Shown: positions 37,180 through 45,880 of the stretch, one piece after another | How positions within the stretch are numbered: the first letter of the stretch is position 1 | Layout: the number at the start of each line of letters is the position of its first letter | NCBI RefSeq assembly: GCF_013778305.1 | Contig: NZ_JACEIC010000002.1 | Coordinates: 2,505,669 to 2,569,668 of the forward strand | Source: Nocardioides agri | Lineage (GTDB): Bacteria; Actinomycetota; Actinomycetes; Propionibacteriales; Nocardioidaceae | Direction of reading: 5' to 3' | DNA length: 64,000 nt | Program-made: the position numbers and the translations under genes | The notes under the pieces: generated by a model | Told to the model about the DNA's origin: nothing | Database searches by the model: none | Seen by the model: only the letters and a program-made list of their open reading frames with translations

Positions 37180-39191
37180 TGAAGACGCACTGTCCCTACT
37201 GCTCGCTGCAGTGCGGCATGACGCTGGCCCGCGAGGGTCGGGCGCTGGAGGTGCAGCCCTGGCCGGAGTTCCCCGTCAACGAGGGGGCGCTGTGCCGCAA
37301 GGGCTGGACCGCCACCGGGTTGCGCGGCCACCGCGAGCGGCTGACCACGCCGCTCGTGCGCGACCGGGCGACCGGTGAGCTGCGGGCGGCGGAGTGGGAC
37401 GAGGCGCTCGACCTGGTCGCTGCCCGGCTGCGCAAGCTGCGCGCGTCGTACGGCGCCGACGCGGTCGCGGTCTTCGGCGGCGGCGGCCTGACCAACGAGA
37501 AGGCCTACCAGCTCGGCAAGCTCGCCCGCGTCGCGCTGGGCACCTCGCAGATCGACTACAACGGTCGCTGGTGCATGTCCTCGGCGGCGTCGGCGTCCAA
37601 TCGGGCGTTCGGCATCGACCGCGGGCTGCCCTTCCCGCTCGTGGACGTCGAGCGGACCGACGTGCTGGTCCTGGTCGGCTCCAACCTCGCCGAGACGATG
37701 CCTCCCGCGGCTCGGCACCTCGACCGGCTGCGCGAGAACGGCGGGCACGTCGTCGTCATCGACCCGCGGCGCACCCCGACCGCCGAGCGGGCGGACACCT
37801 TCCTCCAGCCGGTGCCCGGCACGGACCTGCCGCTGGCGCTGGGCCTGCTGCACCTGCTCGACGGGATGGGCGCCGTCGACGAGGAGTACGTCGCGGCGCG
37901 CACCGTCGGCTGGCCCGACGTCCGCCGCGCGGTCGCCTCGTGGTGGCCGGAGCGGGTCGAGCGGGTGACCGGCGTGCCGGCGGCCGAGCTCCGCGCACTG
38001 GCCACGCTGCTGGCCGGGGCGGGGAAGGTCATGGTCCTCACCGCCCGCGGGGCCGAGCAGCACGCCCAGGGCACCGACACCGTGCTCGCCTGGATCGACG
38101 TGGCGCTCGCCCTCGGCATGCCCGGGCGGCCGCACGCCGGCTACGGCTGCCTCACCGGCCAGGGCAACGGCCAGGGCGGCCGCGAGCACGGCCAGAAGGC
38201 CGACCAGCTCCCGGGCTACCGGATGATCGACGACCCCGCCGGACGGGCGCACGTCGCGGGTGTCTGGGGCGTCGACCCCGACTCGCTGCCCGGGCCGGGA
38301 CGCTCGGCGTACGAGCTGCTCGACGCGCTCGGCACCGACGGCGGCCCGAAGGCACTGCTGGTGTTCGGCTCCAACATCGTGGTGTCGGCGCCCAACGCGA
38401 CGCACGTCGCCGGCCGGCTCGCCGACCTCGACCTGCTCGTGGTGGCCGACCTGGTGATGAGCGAGACCGCCGCGCTCGCAGACGTCGTGCTCCCGGTGAC
38501 GCAGTGGGCCGAGGAGACCGGCACGATGACGAACCTCGAGGGCCGGGTGGTCCTGCGGCAGCAGGCCGTCGCCCCGCCGGCCGGGGTGCGCTCCGACCTC
38601 GAGGTCGTCGCCGGCCTCGCCGAGCGGCTCGGCCACGACTTCTCCGCCGACCCCGAGGAGGTCTTCACCGAGCTCGGCCGGGCGTCCGCCGGCGGGCGGG
38701 CCGACTACTCCGGGATCACCTACGACCGGATCCGCGAGGAGCACGGGGTCTTCTGGGGCGGCGCGCGCCTCTTCGCGGAGTCGTTCGCGCACGAGGACGG
38801 CCGCGCCCGGTTCGTCGCGGTCGAGCACCGCGGCCCGGCCGAGCCGGTCGACGCGGCGTACCCGCTGCACCTGACGACCGGCCGGGTGCTCGCGCAGTAC
38901 CAGTCCGGCGCCCAGACCCGGCGGATCGCCGACCTCCCCGACGCCGGGCCGTACGTCGAGCTTCACCCGATGCTGGCCCGACGGATCGGCGCGCGGGACG
39001 GTGAGCCGGTCGTCGTCGCCACCCGGCGCGGCGAGCTGAAGGCGCCGGCGCGGGTGGTCGACACGATCCGCCCGGACACGGTCTTCGTGCCGTTCCACTG
39101 GGTCGGGGCCAACCGGCTCACCAACGACGCGCTCGACCCGGCGAGCCGGATGCCGGAGTTCAAGGTCTGCGCCGCGGCGGTGACGGCGTGA
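37179..39191 (+). CDS. nasC: assimilatory nitrate reductase, molybdopterin catalytic subunit
   Basis: Cytoplasmic bis-MGD molybdoenzyme of 670 aa that reduces nitrate to nitrite. The N-terminal [4Fe-4S] motif is CPYCSLQCGM with a further Cys in GALCRKGW. The Mo-ligand Cys is in GRWCMSSAASA near residue 132. Molybdopterin-binding blocks include GSNLAETMPPAARHL, GYGCLTGQGNGQGGREHGQK and LTTGRVLAQYQSGAQTRR. No signal peptide, so it is assimilatory. Electrons are likely supplied by the flavoprotein encoded next (GTGA overlap). Confidence 0.95.
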   Translation: MKTHCPYCSLQCGMTLAREGRALEVQPWPEFPVNEGALCRKGWTATGLRGHRERLTTPLVRDRATGELRAAEWDEALDLVAARLRKLRASYGADAVAVFGGGGLTNEKAYQLGKLARVALGTSQIDYNGRWCMSSAASASNRAFGIDRGLPFPLVDVERTDVLVLVGSNLAETMPPAARHLDRLRENGGHVVVIDPRRTPTAERADTFLQPVPGTDLPLALGLLHLLDGMGAVDEEYVAARTVGWPDVRRAVASWWPERVERVTGVPAAELRALATLLAGAGKVMVLTARGAEQHAQGTDTVLAWIDVALALGMPGRPHAGYGCLTGQGNGQGGREHGQKADQLPGYRMIDDPAGRAHVAGVWGVDPDSLPGPGRSAYELLDALGTDGGPKALLVFGSNIVVSAPNATHVAGRLADLDLLVVADLVMSETAALADVVLPVTQWAEETGTMTNLEGRVVLRQQAVAPPAGVRSDLEVVAGLAERLGHDFSADPEEVFTELGRASAGGRADYSGITYDRIREEHGVFWGGARLFAESFAHEDGRARFVAVEHRGPAEPVDAAYPLHLTTGRVLAQYQSGAQTRRIADLPDAGPYVELHPMLARRIGARDGEPVVVATRRGELKAPARVVDTIRPDTVFVPFHWVGANRLTNDALDPASRMPEFKVCAAAVTA

Positions 39192-40525
39192 GGACCGTCG
39201 TCGTCGGTGCGGGCCTGGCGGCCGCGCGGCTCGCCCAGGAGCTGTCGGACGTCACGGTGCTCGGCGACGAGCCGCACCCGCCGTACAACCGGATCCTCCT
39301 GTCGGCGGTGCTGGAGGGCACGCACGACCCGGCGGCGCTCCGGATGCCGGTGCCGGCCAGCGTCGACCTGCGCCTCGACGCGCGGGTCGTGGAGATCCAC
39401 CGCGAGGACCGGGAGGTCGAGCTCGCGGACCGCAGCCGGGTGCCCTACGACCGGCTGGTGCTGGCCACGGGGAGCATCCCGACCCTGCCACCGATCCGCG
39501 GGCTGGTGCGGCTCGACGGCCGGCTCGACGAGCGGGTGCACGCCTTCCGGACCCTCGAGGACTGCCGCCGTCTCGACGCCGCCGTGCCCCACGCGCGCAA
39601 CGCCGTGGTCGTCGGCGGCGGCCTGCTCGGCCTCCAGGTCGCCCGGGCGCTCGCCGTCCGCGGGCTCGCGACCGAGGTCGTCGAGGGTGGGGAGCACCTG
39701 CTGCGCAGCCAGGTCGACGCGCGCGCCGGCGCGATCCTGGCCCGCTACCTGACGAGGCTCGGGACCGCTGTCTACACGGGCGCCCGCGCCACCAGGCTCA
39801 CCGGTGCCGGCCTGGTGCTGGACAACGGCTGCACCCTCGACACCGACCTCGTCGTGCTCACCGCGGGCGGCCGGCCGTCGACCGCGCTCGCGAGGCGGGC
39901 CGGGCTCGAGGTGCGCCGCGGCATCGTGGTCGACCACCACCTCCGCACGAGCGACGAGCACGTCCACGCGATCGGCGACTGCGCGCAGCACGGCGACCAG
40001 GTGACCGGGTTCGTGCCGCCCGCCTGGGAGCAGGCGGGACTGCTGGCCCGCCACCTGCGCGGCGAGGACGTGGCGTACGACGGGGCGCGCACCGTCGCGC
40101 GGCTCCGCGCGACCGACCTGGACGTGGCCGTGCTCGGCGACCCGGAGCGCGCCGCCGGCCAGGTGGTCGAAGTCTCGAACCCGGTGACCGGCACCCACCG
40201 CAAGCTCGTCGTCCGCGACGGCGTCATCGTCGCCGCCACCCTCGTCGGCGACCTCTCCCGGATCGGCCTGATCACCCAGCACTACGACCGGGCGACCGTG
40301 CTCGGCCGGCACGAGCCGGGCGAGCTGCTGACGAACGACCGGCCGGCACCGCCGGTCGCCCTCCCGGACGACGCGGAGGTCTGCGCGTGCGCGGGCGTCA
40401 GCGCCGGCCGGATCCGCGCCTGCGCCTCGGTCGACGAGGCCCGCGACACCACCCGCGCCACCACCGGCTGCGGCGGCTGCACCTCGGCCGTCCGCCAGCT
40501 CGTCCTGGAAGGAGCCCCCGTATGA
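39188..40525 (+). CDS. FAD-dependent reductase with BFD-like [2Fe-2S] domain (NasB-like)
   Basis: A 445-aa pyridine-nucleotide-disulfide-type flavoprotein. FAD motif VVVGAGLAAARLAQ at the N-terminus, NAD(P)H motif VVVGGGLLGLQVARAL near residue 140, second FAD block HAIGDCAQ. The C-terminal 55 residues carry a BFD-like [2Fe-2S] site (CACAGVSAGRI and TGCGGC). It resembles the N-terminal third of NirB, as does NasB of Bacillus. It is placed between nitrate and nitrite reductase genes, so it is probably the electron-transfer subunit for NasC. Overlaps both neighbours by four bases. Confidence 0.85.
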   Translation: MRTVVVGAGLAAARLAQELSDVTVLGDEPHPPYNRILLSAVLEGTHDPAALRMPVPASVDLRLDARVVEIHREDREVELADRSRVPYDRLVLATGSIPTLPPIRGLVRLDGRLDERVHAFRTLEDCRRLDAAVPHARNAVVVGGGLLGLQVARALAVRGLATEVVEGGEHLLRSQVDARAGAILARYLTRLGTAVYTGARATRLTGAGLVLDNGCTLDTDLVVLTAGGRPSTALARRAGLEVRRGIVVDHHLRTSDEHVHAIGDCAQHGDQVTGFVPPAWEQAGLLARHLRGEDVAYDGARTVARLRATDLDVAVLGDPERAAGQVVEVSNPVTGTHRKLVVRDGVIVAATLVGDLSRIGLITQHYDRATVLGRHEPGELLTNDRPAPPVALPDDAEVCACAGVSAGRIRACASVDEARDTTRATTGCGGCTSAVRQLVLEGAPV

Positions 40526-43050
40526 GCCCGCACCTGAGGAAGACGCTCGTCGTCGTCGGCCACGGCATGGTCGGCCACCGCTTCGTGCAGGCCGCGATCG
40601 AGCGCGGCCTCACCGAGACCCACGACGTGGTGGTCGTGGGCGAGGAGCCGCGGCCGGCGTACGACCGGGTCGCGCTGACGTCGTTCTTCGAGGTCGGCGC
40701 CAAGGCGCTCAGCCTGCTCCCGGCGGGCCGGTACGACGACCCGCGGGTGACCCTCCGCACCGGCGCGGAGGTCGTGGCGGTCTCGCCTCGGCAGCGGATC
40801 GTCACGCTCAACACCGGCGAGGACCTGCACTACGACGAGCTGGTGCTGGCGACCGGCGCCTACCCCTTCGTGCCGCCGGTGCCGGGCAAGGACCTCGACA
40901 ACGTCTTCGTCTACCGCACCATCGAGGACCTCGAGGCGATCCGCAAGGCGGCCAGGAAGGCCAGGAGCGGCGCCGTCGTGGGCGGCGGGCTCCTCGGCCT
41001 CGAAGCGGCCAACGCACTGCGGCAGCTGGGCCTGGAGACCCACGTCGTCGAGCTCGCACCGCGGCTGATGGCCGTCCAGGTCGACGCCGCGGGAGGCCGC
41101 ACCCTGAGCCGGCACGTCGAGCAGCTGGGCCTGACCGTGCACACCGGCGCCATGACCGAGGCGGTCCTCGGCACGGGCAAGGTCACCGGGATGGCGCTCA
41201 AGGACCGCAAGTCGCTCGACGTCGACCTGGTCGTCTTCTCGGCCGGCATCCGGCCGCGGGACGGCCTCGGTCGGGGCGCCGACCTGGCGGTCGCCGAGCG
41301 GGGCGGCATCCTGGTCGACGAGCACTGCCGCACCAGCGACGAGCACATCTACGCGATCGGCGAGTGCGCGGCGCCCGGCGGCGTGATGTACGGCCTGGTC
41401 GCTCCCGGCTACGCGATGGCGGAGGTCGTCGTCGACACCCTGCTCGGCGGCGCCGGGACGTTCACCGGCGCGGACATGTCCACCAAGCTCAAGCTGCTCG
41501 GTGTCGACGTCGCCAGCTTCGGCGACGCGCACGCGACGACCGAGGGCGCGCTGGAGCTCGTCTACTCCGACGCCGTCGCGGGCGTCTACAAGAAGCTGGT
41601 GATCAGCGAGGACGGCAAGCAGCTCCTCGGCGGCGTGCTCGTGGGCGACGCGTCGGCGTACGGCATCCTGCGGCCGATGCTCGCCACGGCGACCAACCCC
41701 GGCATCGAGCTCCCCGAGAACCCGGAGGACCTGATCCTCCCCACAGGACGCGGTCTCACCGACATCGGGCTGCCCGACGCGGCGCAGGTCTGCTCGTGCA
41801 ACGACGTCACCAAGGCCGACATCGTCGCGGCGGCCGCCGCGGGCACCACGACCCGGGCGGGTTCGACCTGCGGGTCGTGCAAGGTGCAGACGAAGAGGAT
41901 CATCGAGGACTACTACGCCAGCCAGGGCGAGGTCGTCGACCGCAGCATCTGCGAGCACTTCCCGCTCACCCGGCAGGAGCTCCTCGACGTCGTCGCGGTC
42001 CACGGGTACCGCAGCTTCGACCAGGTCGTCGAGGCGCACGGCACCGGTCGCGGCTGCGACGTCTGCAAGCCGGCGATCGCCTCGATCCTGGCCAGCCTCC
42101 TGGGCGGGCACGTGCTCGACGGCAGCACCCGCACGCTGCAGGACACCAACGACGCCTACCTGGCCAACATCCAGCGCAACGGCACCTACTCCGTCGTCCC
42201 GCGCATCCCCGGCGGCGAGATCACCCCCGAGGGGCTGATCGTGATCGGCGAGGTGGCCCGCGACTTCGGGCTCTACACGAAGATCACCGGCGGGCAGCGC
42301 ATCGACCTCTTCGGCGCCCGGATGGAGGAGCTGCCGGCGATCTGGCGCCGGCTCGTGGACGCCGGCTTCGAGTCCGGGCACGCCTACGGCAAGGCGCTGC
42401 GCACGGTGAAGTCGTGCGTCGGCTCGACGTGGTGCCGGTACGGCGTGCAGGACTCGGTGGGCCTCGCGATCGACCTCGAGCTGCGCTACCGGGGGCTGCG
42501 CTCGCCGCACAAGCTCAAGGGTGGCGTGAGCGGCTGCGCCCGCGAGTGCGCCGAGGCGCGCGGCAAGGACTTCGGCGTGATCGCCACCGAGAAGGGCTGG
42601 AACCTCTACGTCGGCGGCAACGGCGGCGCCACCCCCGCCCATGCGCGGCTGCTGGCCGGCGACCTCGACACCGAGACGCTGGTCCGCTACCTCGACCGGT
42701 TCCTCATGTACTACGTCCGCACGGCCGACCGGCTGCAGCGCACCGCACCCTGGATCGACGCGCTCGACGGCGGGCTCGACCGGGTCCGGGAGGTCGTCGT
42801 GGACGACGCGCTCGGGCTCGGCTCCGAGCTCGAGGCGGCGATGGCGCGGCACGTGGGCGGCTACTTCGACGAGTGGCGGGCGACCATCGACGACCCCGAG
42901 AAGCTGGCCCGCTTCGTGTCGTTCGTCAACGCCCCCGACGTACCCGACCCGCACATCAGCTTCCGCGACGCGCGCGGGCAGATCGCCCCGGCCGACGTCG
43001 ACGGTCCCGTCGTGCTCGGCTCCACGATCCCCGTGGGAGCGCCCCGGTGA
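40522..43050 (+). CDS. nirB: NAD(P)H-dependent nitrite reductase, large subunit
   Basis: Reduces nitrite to ammonium with six electrons. Domains in the 842-aa chain: FAD/NAD(P)H reductase (VVVGHGMVGHRFV; GAVVGGGLLGLEAANAL), BFD [2Fe-2S] (CSCNDVTKADIV ... TCGSCK), a second small Cys pair (GRGCDVCKPAI), ferredoxin-like half domain, then the siroheme/[4Fe-4S] site (CVGSTWCRYG and SGCARECAEA). Length is normal. The ATG has GGAAGGAG nine bases upstream and overlaps the previous stop. Confidence 0.97.
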   Translation: MSPHLRKTLVVVGHGMVGHRFVQAAIERGLTETHDVVVVGEEPRPAYDRVALTSFFEVGAKALSLLPAGRYDDPRVTLRTGAEVVAVSPRQRIVTLNTGEDLHYDELVLATGAYPFVPPVPGKDLDNVFVYRTIEDLEAIRKAARKARSGAVVGGGLLGLEAANALRQLGLETHVVELAPRLMAVQVDAAGGRTLSRHVEQLGLTVHTGAMTEAVLGTGKVTGMALKDRKSLDVDLVVFSAGIRPRDGLGRGADLAVAERGGILVDEHCRTSDEHIYAIGECAAPGGVMYGLVAPGYAMAEVVVDTLLGGAGTFTGADMSTKLKLLGVDVASFGDAHATTEGALELVYSDAVAGVYKKLVISEDGKQLLGGVLVGDASAYGILRPMLATATNPGIELPENPEDLILPTGRGLTDIGLPDAAQVCSCNDVTKADIVAAAAAGTTTRAGSTCGSCKVQTKRIIEDYYASQGEVVDRSICEHFPLTRQELLDVVAVHGYRSFDQVVEAHGTGRGCDVCKPAIASILASLLGGHVLDGSTRTLQDTNDAYLANIQRNGTYSVVPRIPGGEITPEGLIVIGEVARDFGLYTKITGGQRIDLFGARMEELPAIWRRLVDAGFESGHAYGKALRTVKSCVGSTWCRYGVQDSVGLAIDLELRYRGLRSPHKLKGGVSGCARECAEARGKDFGVIATEKGWNLYVGGNGGATPAHARLLAGDLDTETLVRYLDRFLMYYVRTADRLQRTAPWIDALDGGLDRVREVVVDDALGLGSELEAAMARHVGGYFDEWRATIDDPEKLARFVSFVNAPDVPDPHISFRDARGQIAPADVDGPVVLGSTIPVGAPR

Positions 43051-43373
43051 CCCCGGTCTGCCGGCTCGACCAGATCGAGGTCGAGGGCGGCGTGGCGGCG
43101 CTCGTCGACGGCGTCGCGGTCGCAATCTTCCGGACACACGACGGAAACGTCTACGCGATGTCCAACTACGACCCTTTCTCCAGGGCATCGGTGCTGGCCC
43201 GCGGGATCGTGGGGGACCGCGGCGGCACGCCGTTCGTGGCCTCGCCGATGCACAAGCAGGCCTTCGACCTGCGCACCGGGCAGTGCCTCGACGATGCGGC
43301 GGTCCGGGTCCCGACGTACGACGTCCGGGTCGACGGCGGCGTCGTCCTGGTCGGTCCACCGCAGGAGACGTAG
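43047..43373 (+). CDS. nirD: nitrite reductase small subunit (Rieske-fold)
   Basis: A 108-aa Rieske-like protein paired with NirB. The fold segments are present (VAIFRTHDGNVYAMSNYDPF; VASPMHKQAFDLRTGQCLDD), but the two CxH and CxxH cluster motifs of true Rieske proteins are absent, as is usual for NirD. It is therefore structural, not redox-active. GTGA overlap with nirB, one-base overlap with nnaR. Confidence 0.93.
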   Translation: MTPVCRLDQIEVEGGVAALVDGVAVAIFRTHDGNVYAMSNYDPFSRASVLARGIVGDRGGTPFVASPMHKQAFDLRTGQCLDDAAVRVPTYDVRVDGGVVLVGPPQET

Positions 43374-44488
43374 TGACAGAGCACCTTCCGTTGAGCGGCT
43401 TCCGCATCGGCGTGACCGCGGCGCGGAAGGTCGACGAGCAGGTCACGCTGCTCGAGCGCCGAGGTGCGACGGTGGAGTGGGCACCGGCGCTCTCGCTGGA
43501 CCCCAACCACGTCGACGACGCCGAGCTGCGCGCCGCGACCGAGCAGGTGCTCGCCCAGCCGGTCGACATGTTCCTGGCGACCACCGGGATCGGCATGCGG
43601 ACCTGGCTGGACGCCGCCGAGCGGTGGGGCCTGCTGCCCGACCTGCTGACGACGCTCGGCTCCGCCGAGATCCTGGCCCGCGGCCCGAAGAGCGTGGGGG
43701 CTCTTCGGCGTCGTGGGCTCCGGGAGCTGTGGGCGCCGGAGTCGGAGTGCTTCGAGGACGTGCTCGAGCACCTCCGCGGGCGTCCTCTCGAGGGCCGGCG
43801 GATCGTCGTGCAGGAGCACGGCCAGTCGCTGTCGATGGTCGCCCACGCGCTGCGCCGCCGCGGCGCCCACGTCACGACGGTCACGGTCTACCGGGTGCAG
43901 CCGGCCGGAGACCCGGAGCCGGTGTTCAAGCTCGTCGACCTCGTCTGCGACCGGGCGCTCGACGCGGTGACCTTCACCTCCGCCCCAGCGGTCGCCGCGC
44001 TGATGGACGCCGCTGGCCCGACGGGCCGGCGTGACGACCTCGTCGGGGCGTTCCAGGCCGACGTGGTCGCGGCCTGCGTGGGGCCGGTGACAGCTGCGGC
44101 GTTCGAGCTGTGGGGGGTGCCGACGATCTATCCGGACCGGTCGCGGCTGGCCGCGATGGTCAAGCAGCTCGAGACCGAGCTGCCGTCGCGCCGCTCGGGC
44201 CTCACCATCGAGCTCGTCGGCGGCCACCAGCTGCTGCTGCACGGCGAGGAGGTGCTGCTCGACGGCAGCGAGGTGCGGCTCTCGCCCGCCCCGGCGGCGG
44301 TGCTCAACGCGCTCGTCGCCAACCCGGGCAACGTCGTCTCCCGCCCGGCGCTGCTGGCGATGCTGCCCTCCGGCACTGCGGGCTCCGAGCACGCCGTCGA
44401 GATGGCGGTCGCCCGGCTCCGCGCCGCGCTCGGCACCCGCGCCGTGCAGACCGTGGTCAAGCGCGGCTACCGCCTGGCGGTCGCCTGA
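43373..44488 (+). CDS. nnaR: HemD-domain/winged-helix regulator of nitrate assimilation
   Basis: A 371-aa fusion. The N-terminal 260 residues form a uroporphyrinogen-III-synthase (HemD-like) domain (FRIGVTAARKVDEQVTLLER; AVTFTSAPAVAALMDAAG; CVGPVTAAA). The C-terminal 100 residues form an OmpR-type winged helix (LSPAPAAVLNALVANPGNVV; EMAVARLRAALG; VVKRGYRLAVA). It matches mycobacterial NnaR (Rv0260c type), which co-activates nitrate/nitrite genes. Whether the HemD part is still enzymatic is unknown. GTG start. Likely autoregulated within the operon. Confidence 0.9.
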   Translation: MTEHLPLSGFRIGVTAARKVDEQVTLLERRGATVEWAPALSLDPNHVDDAELRAATEQVLAQPVDMFLATTGIGMRTWLDAAERWGLLPDLLTTLGSAEILARGPKSVGALRRRGLRELWAPESECFEDVLEHLRGRPLEGRRIVVQEHGQSLSMVAHALRRRGAHVTTVTVYRVQPAGDPEPVFKLVDLVCDRALDAVTFTSAPAVAALMDAAGPTGRRDDLVGAFQADVVAACVGPVTAAAFELWGVPTIYPDRSRLAAMVKQLETELPSRRSGLTIELVGGHQLLLHGEEVLLDGSEVRLSPAPAAVLNALVANPGNVVSRPALLAMLPSGTAGSEHAVEMAVARLRAALGTRAVQTVVKRGYRLAVA

Positions 44489-45114
44489 TGCGCCTCGTCA
44501 CCGTCGCCCACGGCACCCGCAGTCCGGCCGGCAACGCCGTCGCCGTCTCGATCACGGCCGCCGCCGGCGCCCGGCTCGGGCTGCCCGCGGTCGCGGCGTA
44601 CGTCGAGCTGGCGGAGCCGCTCCTCTCGACCGTGGCCGCGTCGCCGATGCCCTCGGTGGTGGTGCCGCTGCTGCTCTCGACCGGCCACCACGTCCGACAC
44701 GACGTCGGCGCGGGCCGGGCGCTGGGACCGGACCCGCTGCTCGCGCGCGCCCAGGTCTCCCGCCTGCTGGCCGCGGGCGCGCAGCCCCGCCAGCCGGTCG
44801 TGATGGTCGCCGCGGGCTCGCAGGATCCGCTCGCCCTGCGCGACCTCCTCGTCGCGACGACCCACCTGGCGCAGGCGTGGGGTGGCCCGGTGCGCCTTGC
44901 AACGCTGGGTGGGCTCGGCGAGCGTCCGGCCGACGTGCTGCGCCCGGGCGACGCGGTCTCGCCGTACCTGCTGGCGCCGGGCCACTTCCACGACCGCTGC
45001 CGCGACGCGGCGGCCGGCCACGTGGTCGCCGACGTCATCGGCCCGCACCCCGCGGTCGTCGACCTCGTCGTCGAGCGCACCATCGGGCTGCTCGCCGCGC
45101 GGCGGTCGGCGTAG
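44488..45114 (+). CDS. cbiX: CbiX-type sirohydrochlorin chelatase (Rv0259c-like)
   Basis: A 208-aa chelatase. The N-terminal VTVAHGTRSPAGN and internal LSTGHHVRHDVGAGRALG supply the metal-binding His of the CbiX/SirB family, and APGHFHDRCRDAA lies in the second half. Because nirB needs siroheme and the gene directly follows nnaR, iron insertion into sirohydrochlorin is the likely role, not cobalt. M. tuberculosis has the same nnaR-cbiX pair. Last gene of the operon. Confidence 0.88.
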   Translation: MRLVTVAHGTRSPAGNAVAVSITAAAGARLGLPAVAAYVELAEPLLSTVAASPMPSVVVPLLLSTGHHVRHDVGAGRALGPDPLLARAQVSRLLAAGAQPRQPVVMVAAGSQDPLALRDLLVATTHLAQAWGGPVRLATLGGLGERPADVLRPGDAVSPYLLAPGHFHDRCRDAAAGHVVADVIGPHPAVVDLVVERTIGLLAARRSA

Positions 45115-45208
45115 CCCTCCCCCGGCCGAAGTGCGTACCGTGCAGGAACGGCCGTCGCCCGGACGACCCCACCACCTGACGTGCCCCCCTCAGCGGAGGG
45201 AGCAGACC

Positions 45209-45871
45209 ATGAGCGCCGACGCCGAGCCCGAGCGCAGTGCGCGGGAAGCCGCACTCCAGGACCTGGCGGCGTCCGCCGCCAGCACCGTCCCCGGCGCCGA
45301 CGCCGTCAGCATCACCGTGCGTCGGGATCGCTCGTCGATGCAGACGCTCGCGGCGACGGCCGCGCTCGCCGAACGGGCCGACCGCCTCCAGTACGAGTTC
45401 CAGGAGGGCCCGTGCTACGAGGCCGTCACCGACAACCGGTTCGTGCTGGTCAACGACCTGACCGCGGCCGTGCAGTACCCGCGCTACGCGCCCCGCGCGG
45501 TCGAGCTGGGCATCGGAGCCCAGGCCGCGGTCCAGCTCCTGCACGACGGCGAGAACGCCGGTCTGAACATGTACGCCTCTACGGCCGGAGCCTTCGACCG
45601 CGCCACCGTGCAGATCGCCGAGCTGTTCGCGTCCCACGCCGCCACGCTGCTCGGCTACGCCGTCCAGGTCGAGCAGCTGAGCGAGGCGCTGCAGGCGCGC
45701 ACCGACATCGGCATGGCGGTCGGCATGGTGATGGAGCGCTACCAGCTCGACCGTGAGCGGGCCTTCGCCTTCCTCGTCCGCCTCTCCAACAACCGCAACG
45801 TCAAGCTCCGCGTGCTCGCCCGGCAGCTCATCGACGGCACCTTCGAGGGCGGCACGCACGATCGGCCCTGA
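45209..45871 (+). CDS. GAF-ANTAR domain regulator
   Basis: A 220-aa protein with a GAF domain (about 15-150; LQYEFQEGPCYEAVTDNRFV) and a C-terminal ANTAR domain (about 160-215; ALQARTDIGMAVGMVMERYQ). ANTAR domains bind tandem hexaloop RNA hairpins and control transcription termination. The ligand of the GAF domain is unknown. The RBS is strong (GGAGGGAGCAGACC before the ATG). The product may act with the adjacent convergent phosphatase, a pairing common in actinobacteria. Confidence 0.9.
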   Translation: MSADAEPERSAREAALQDLAASAASTVPGADAVSITVRRDRSSMQTLAATAALAERADRLQYEFQEGPCYEAVTDNRFVLVNDLTAAVQYPRYAPRAVELGIGAQAAVQLLHDGENAGLNMYASTAGAFDRATVQIAELFASHAATLLGYAVQVEQLSEALQARTDIGMAVGMVMERYQLDRERAFAFLVRLSNNRNVKLRVLARQLIDGTFEGGTHDRP

Positions 45872-45880
45872 GCCCGGCGG

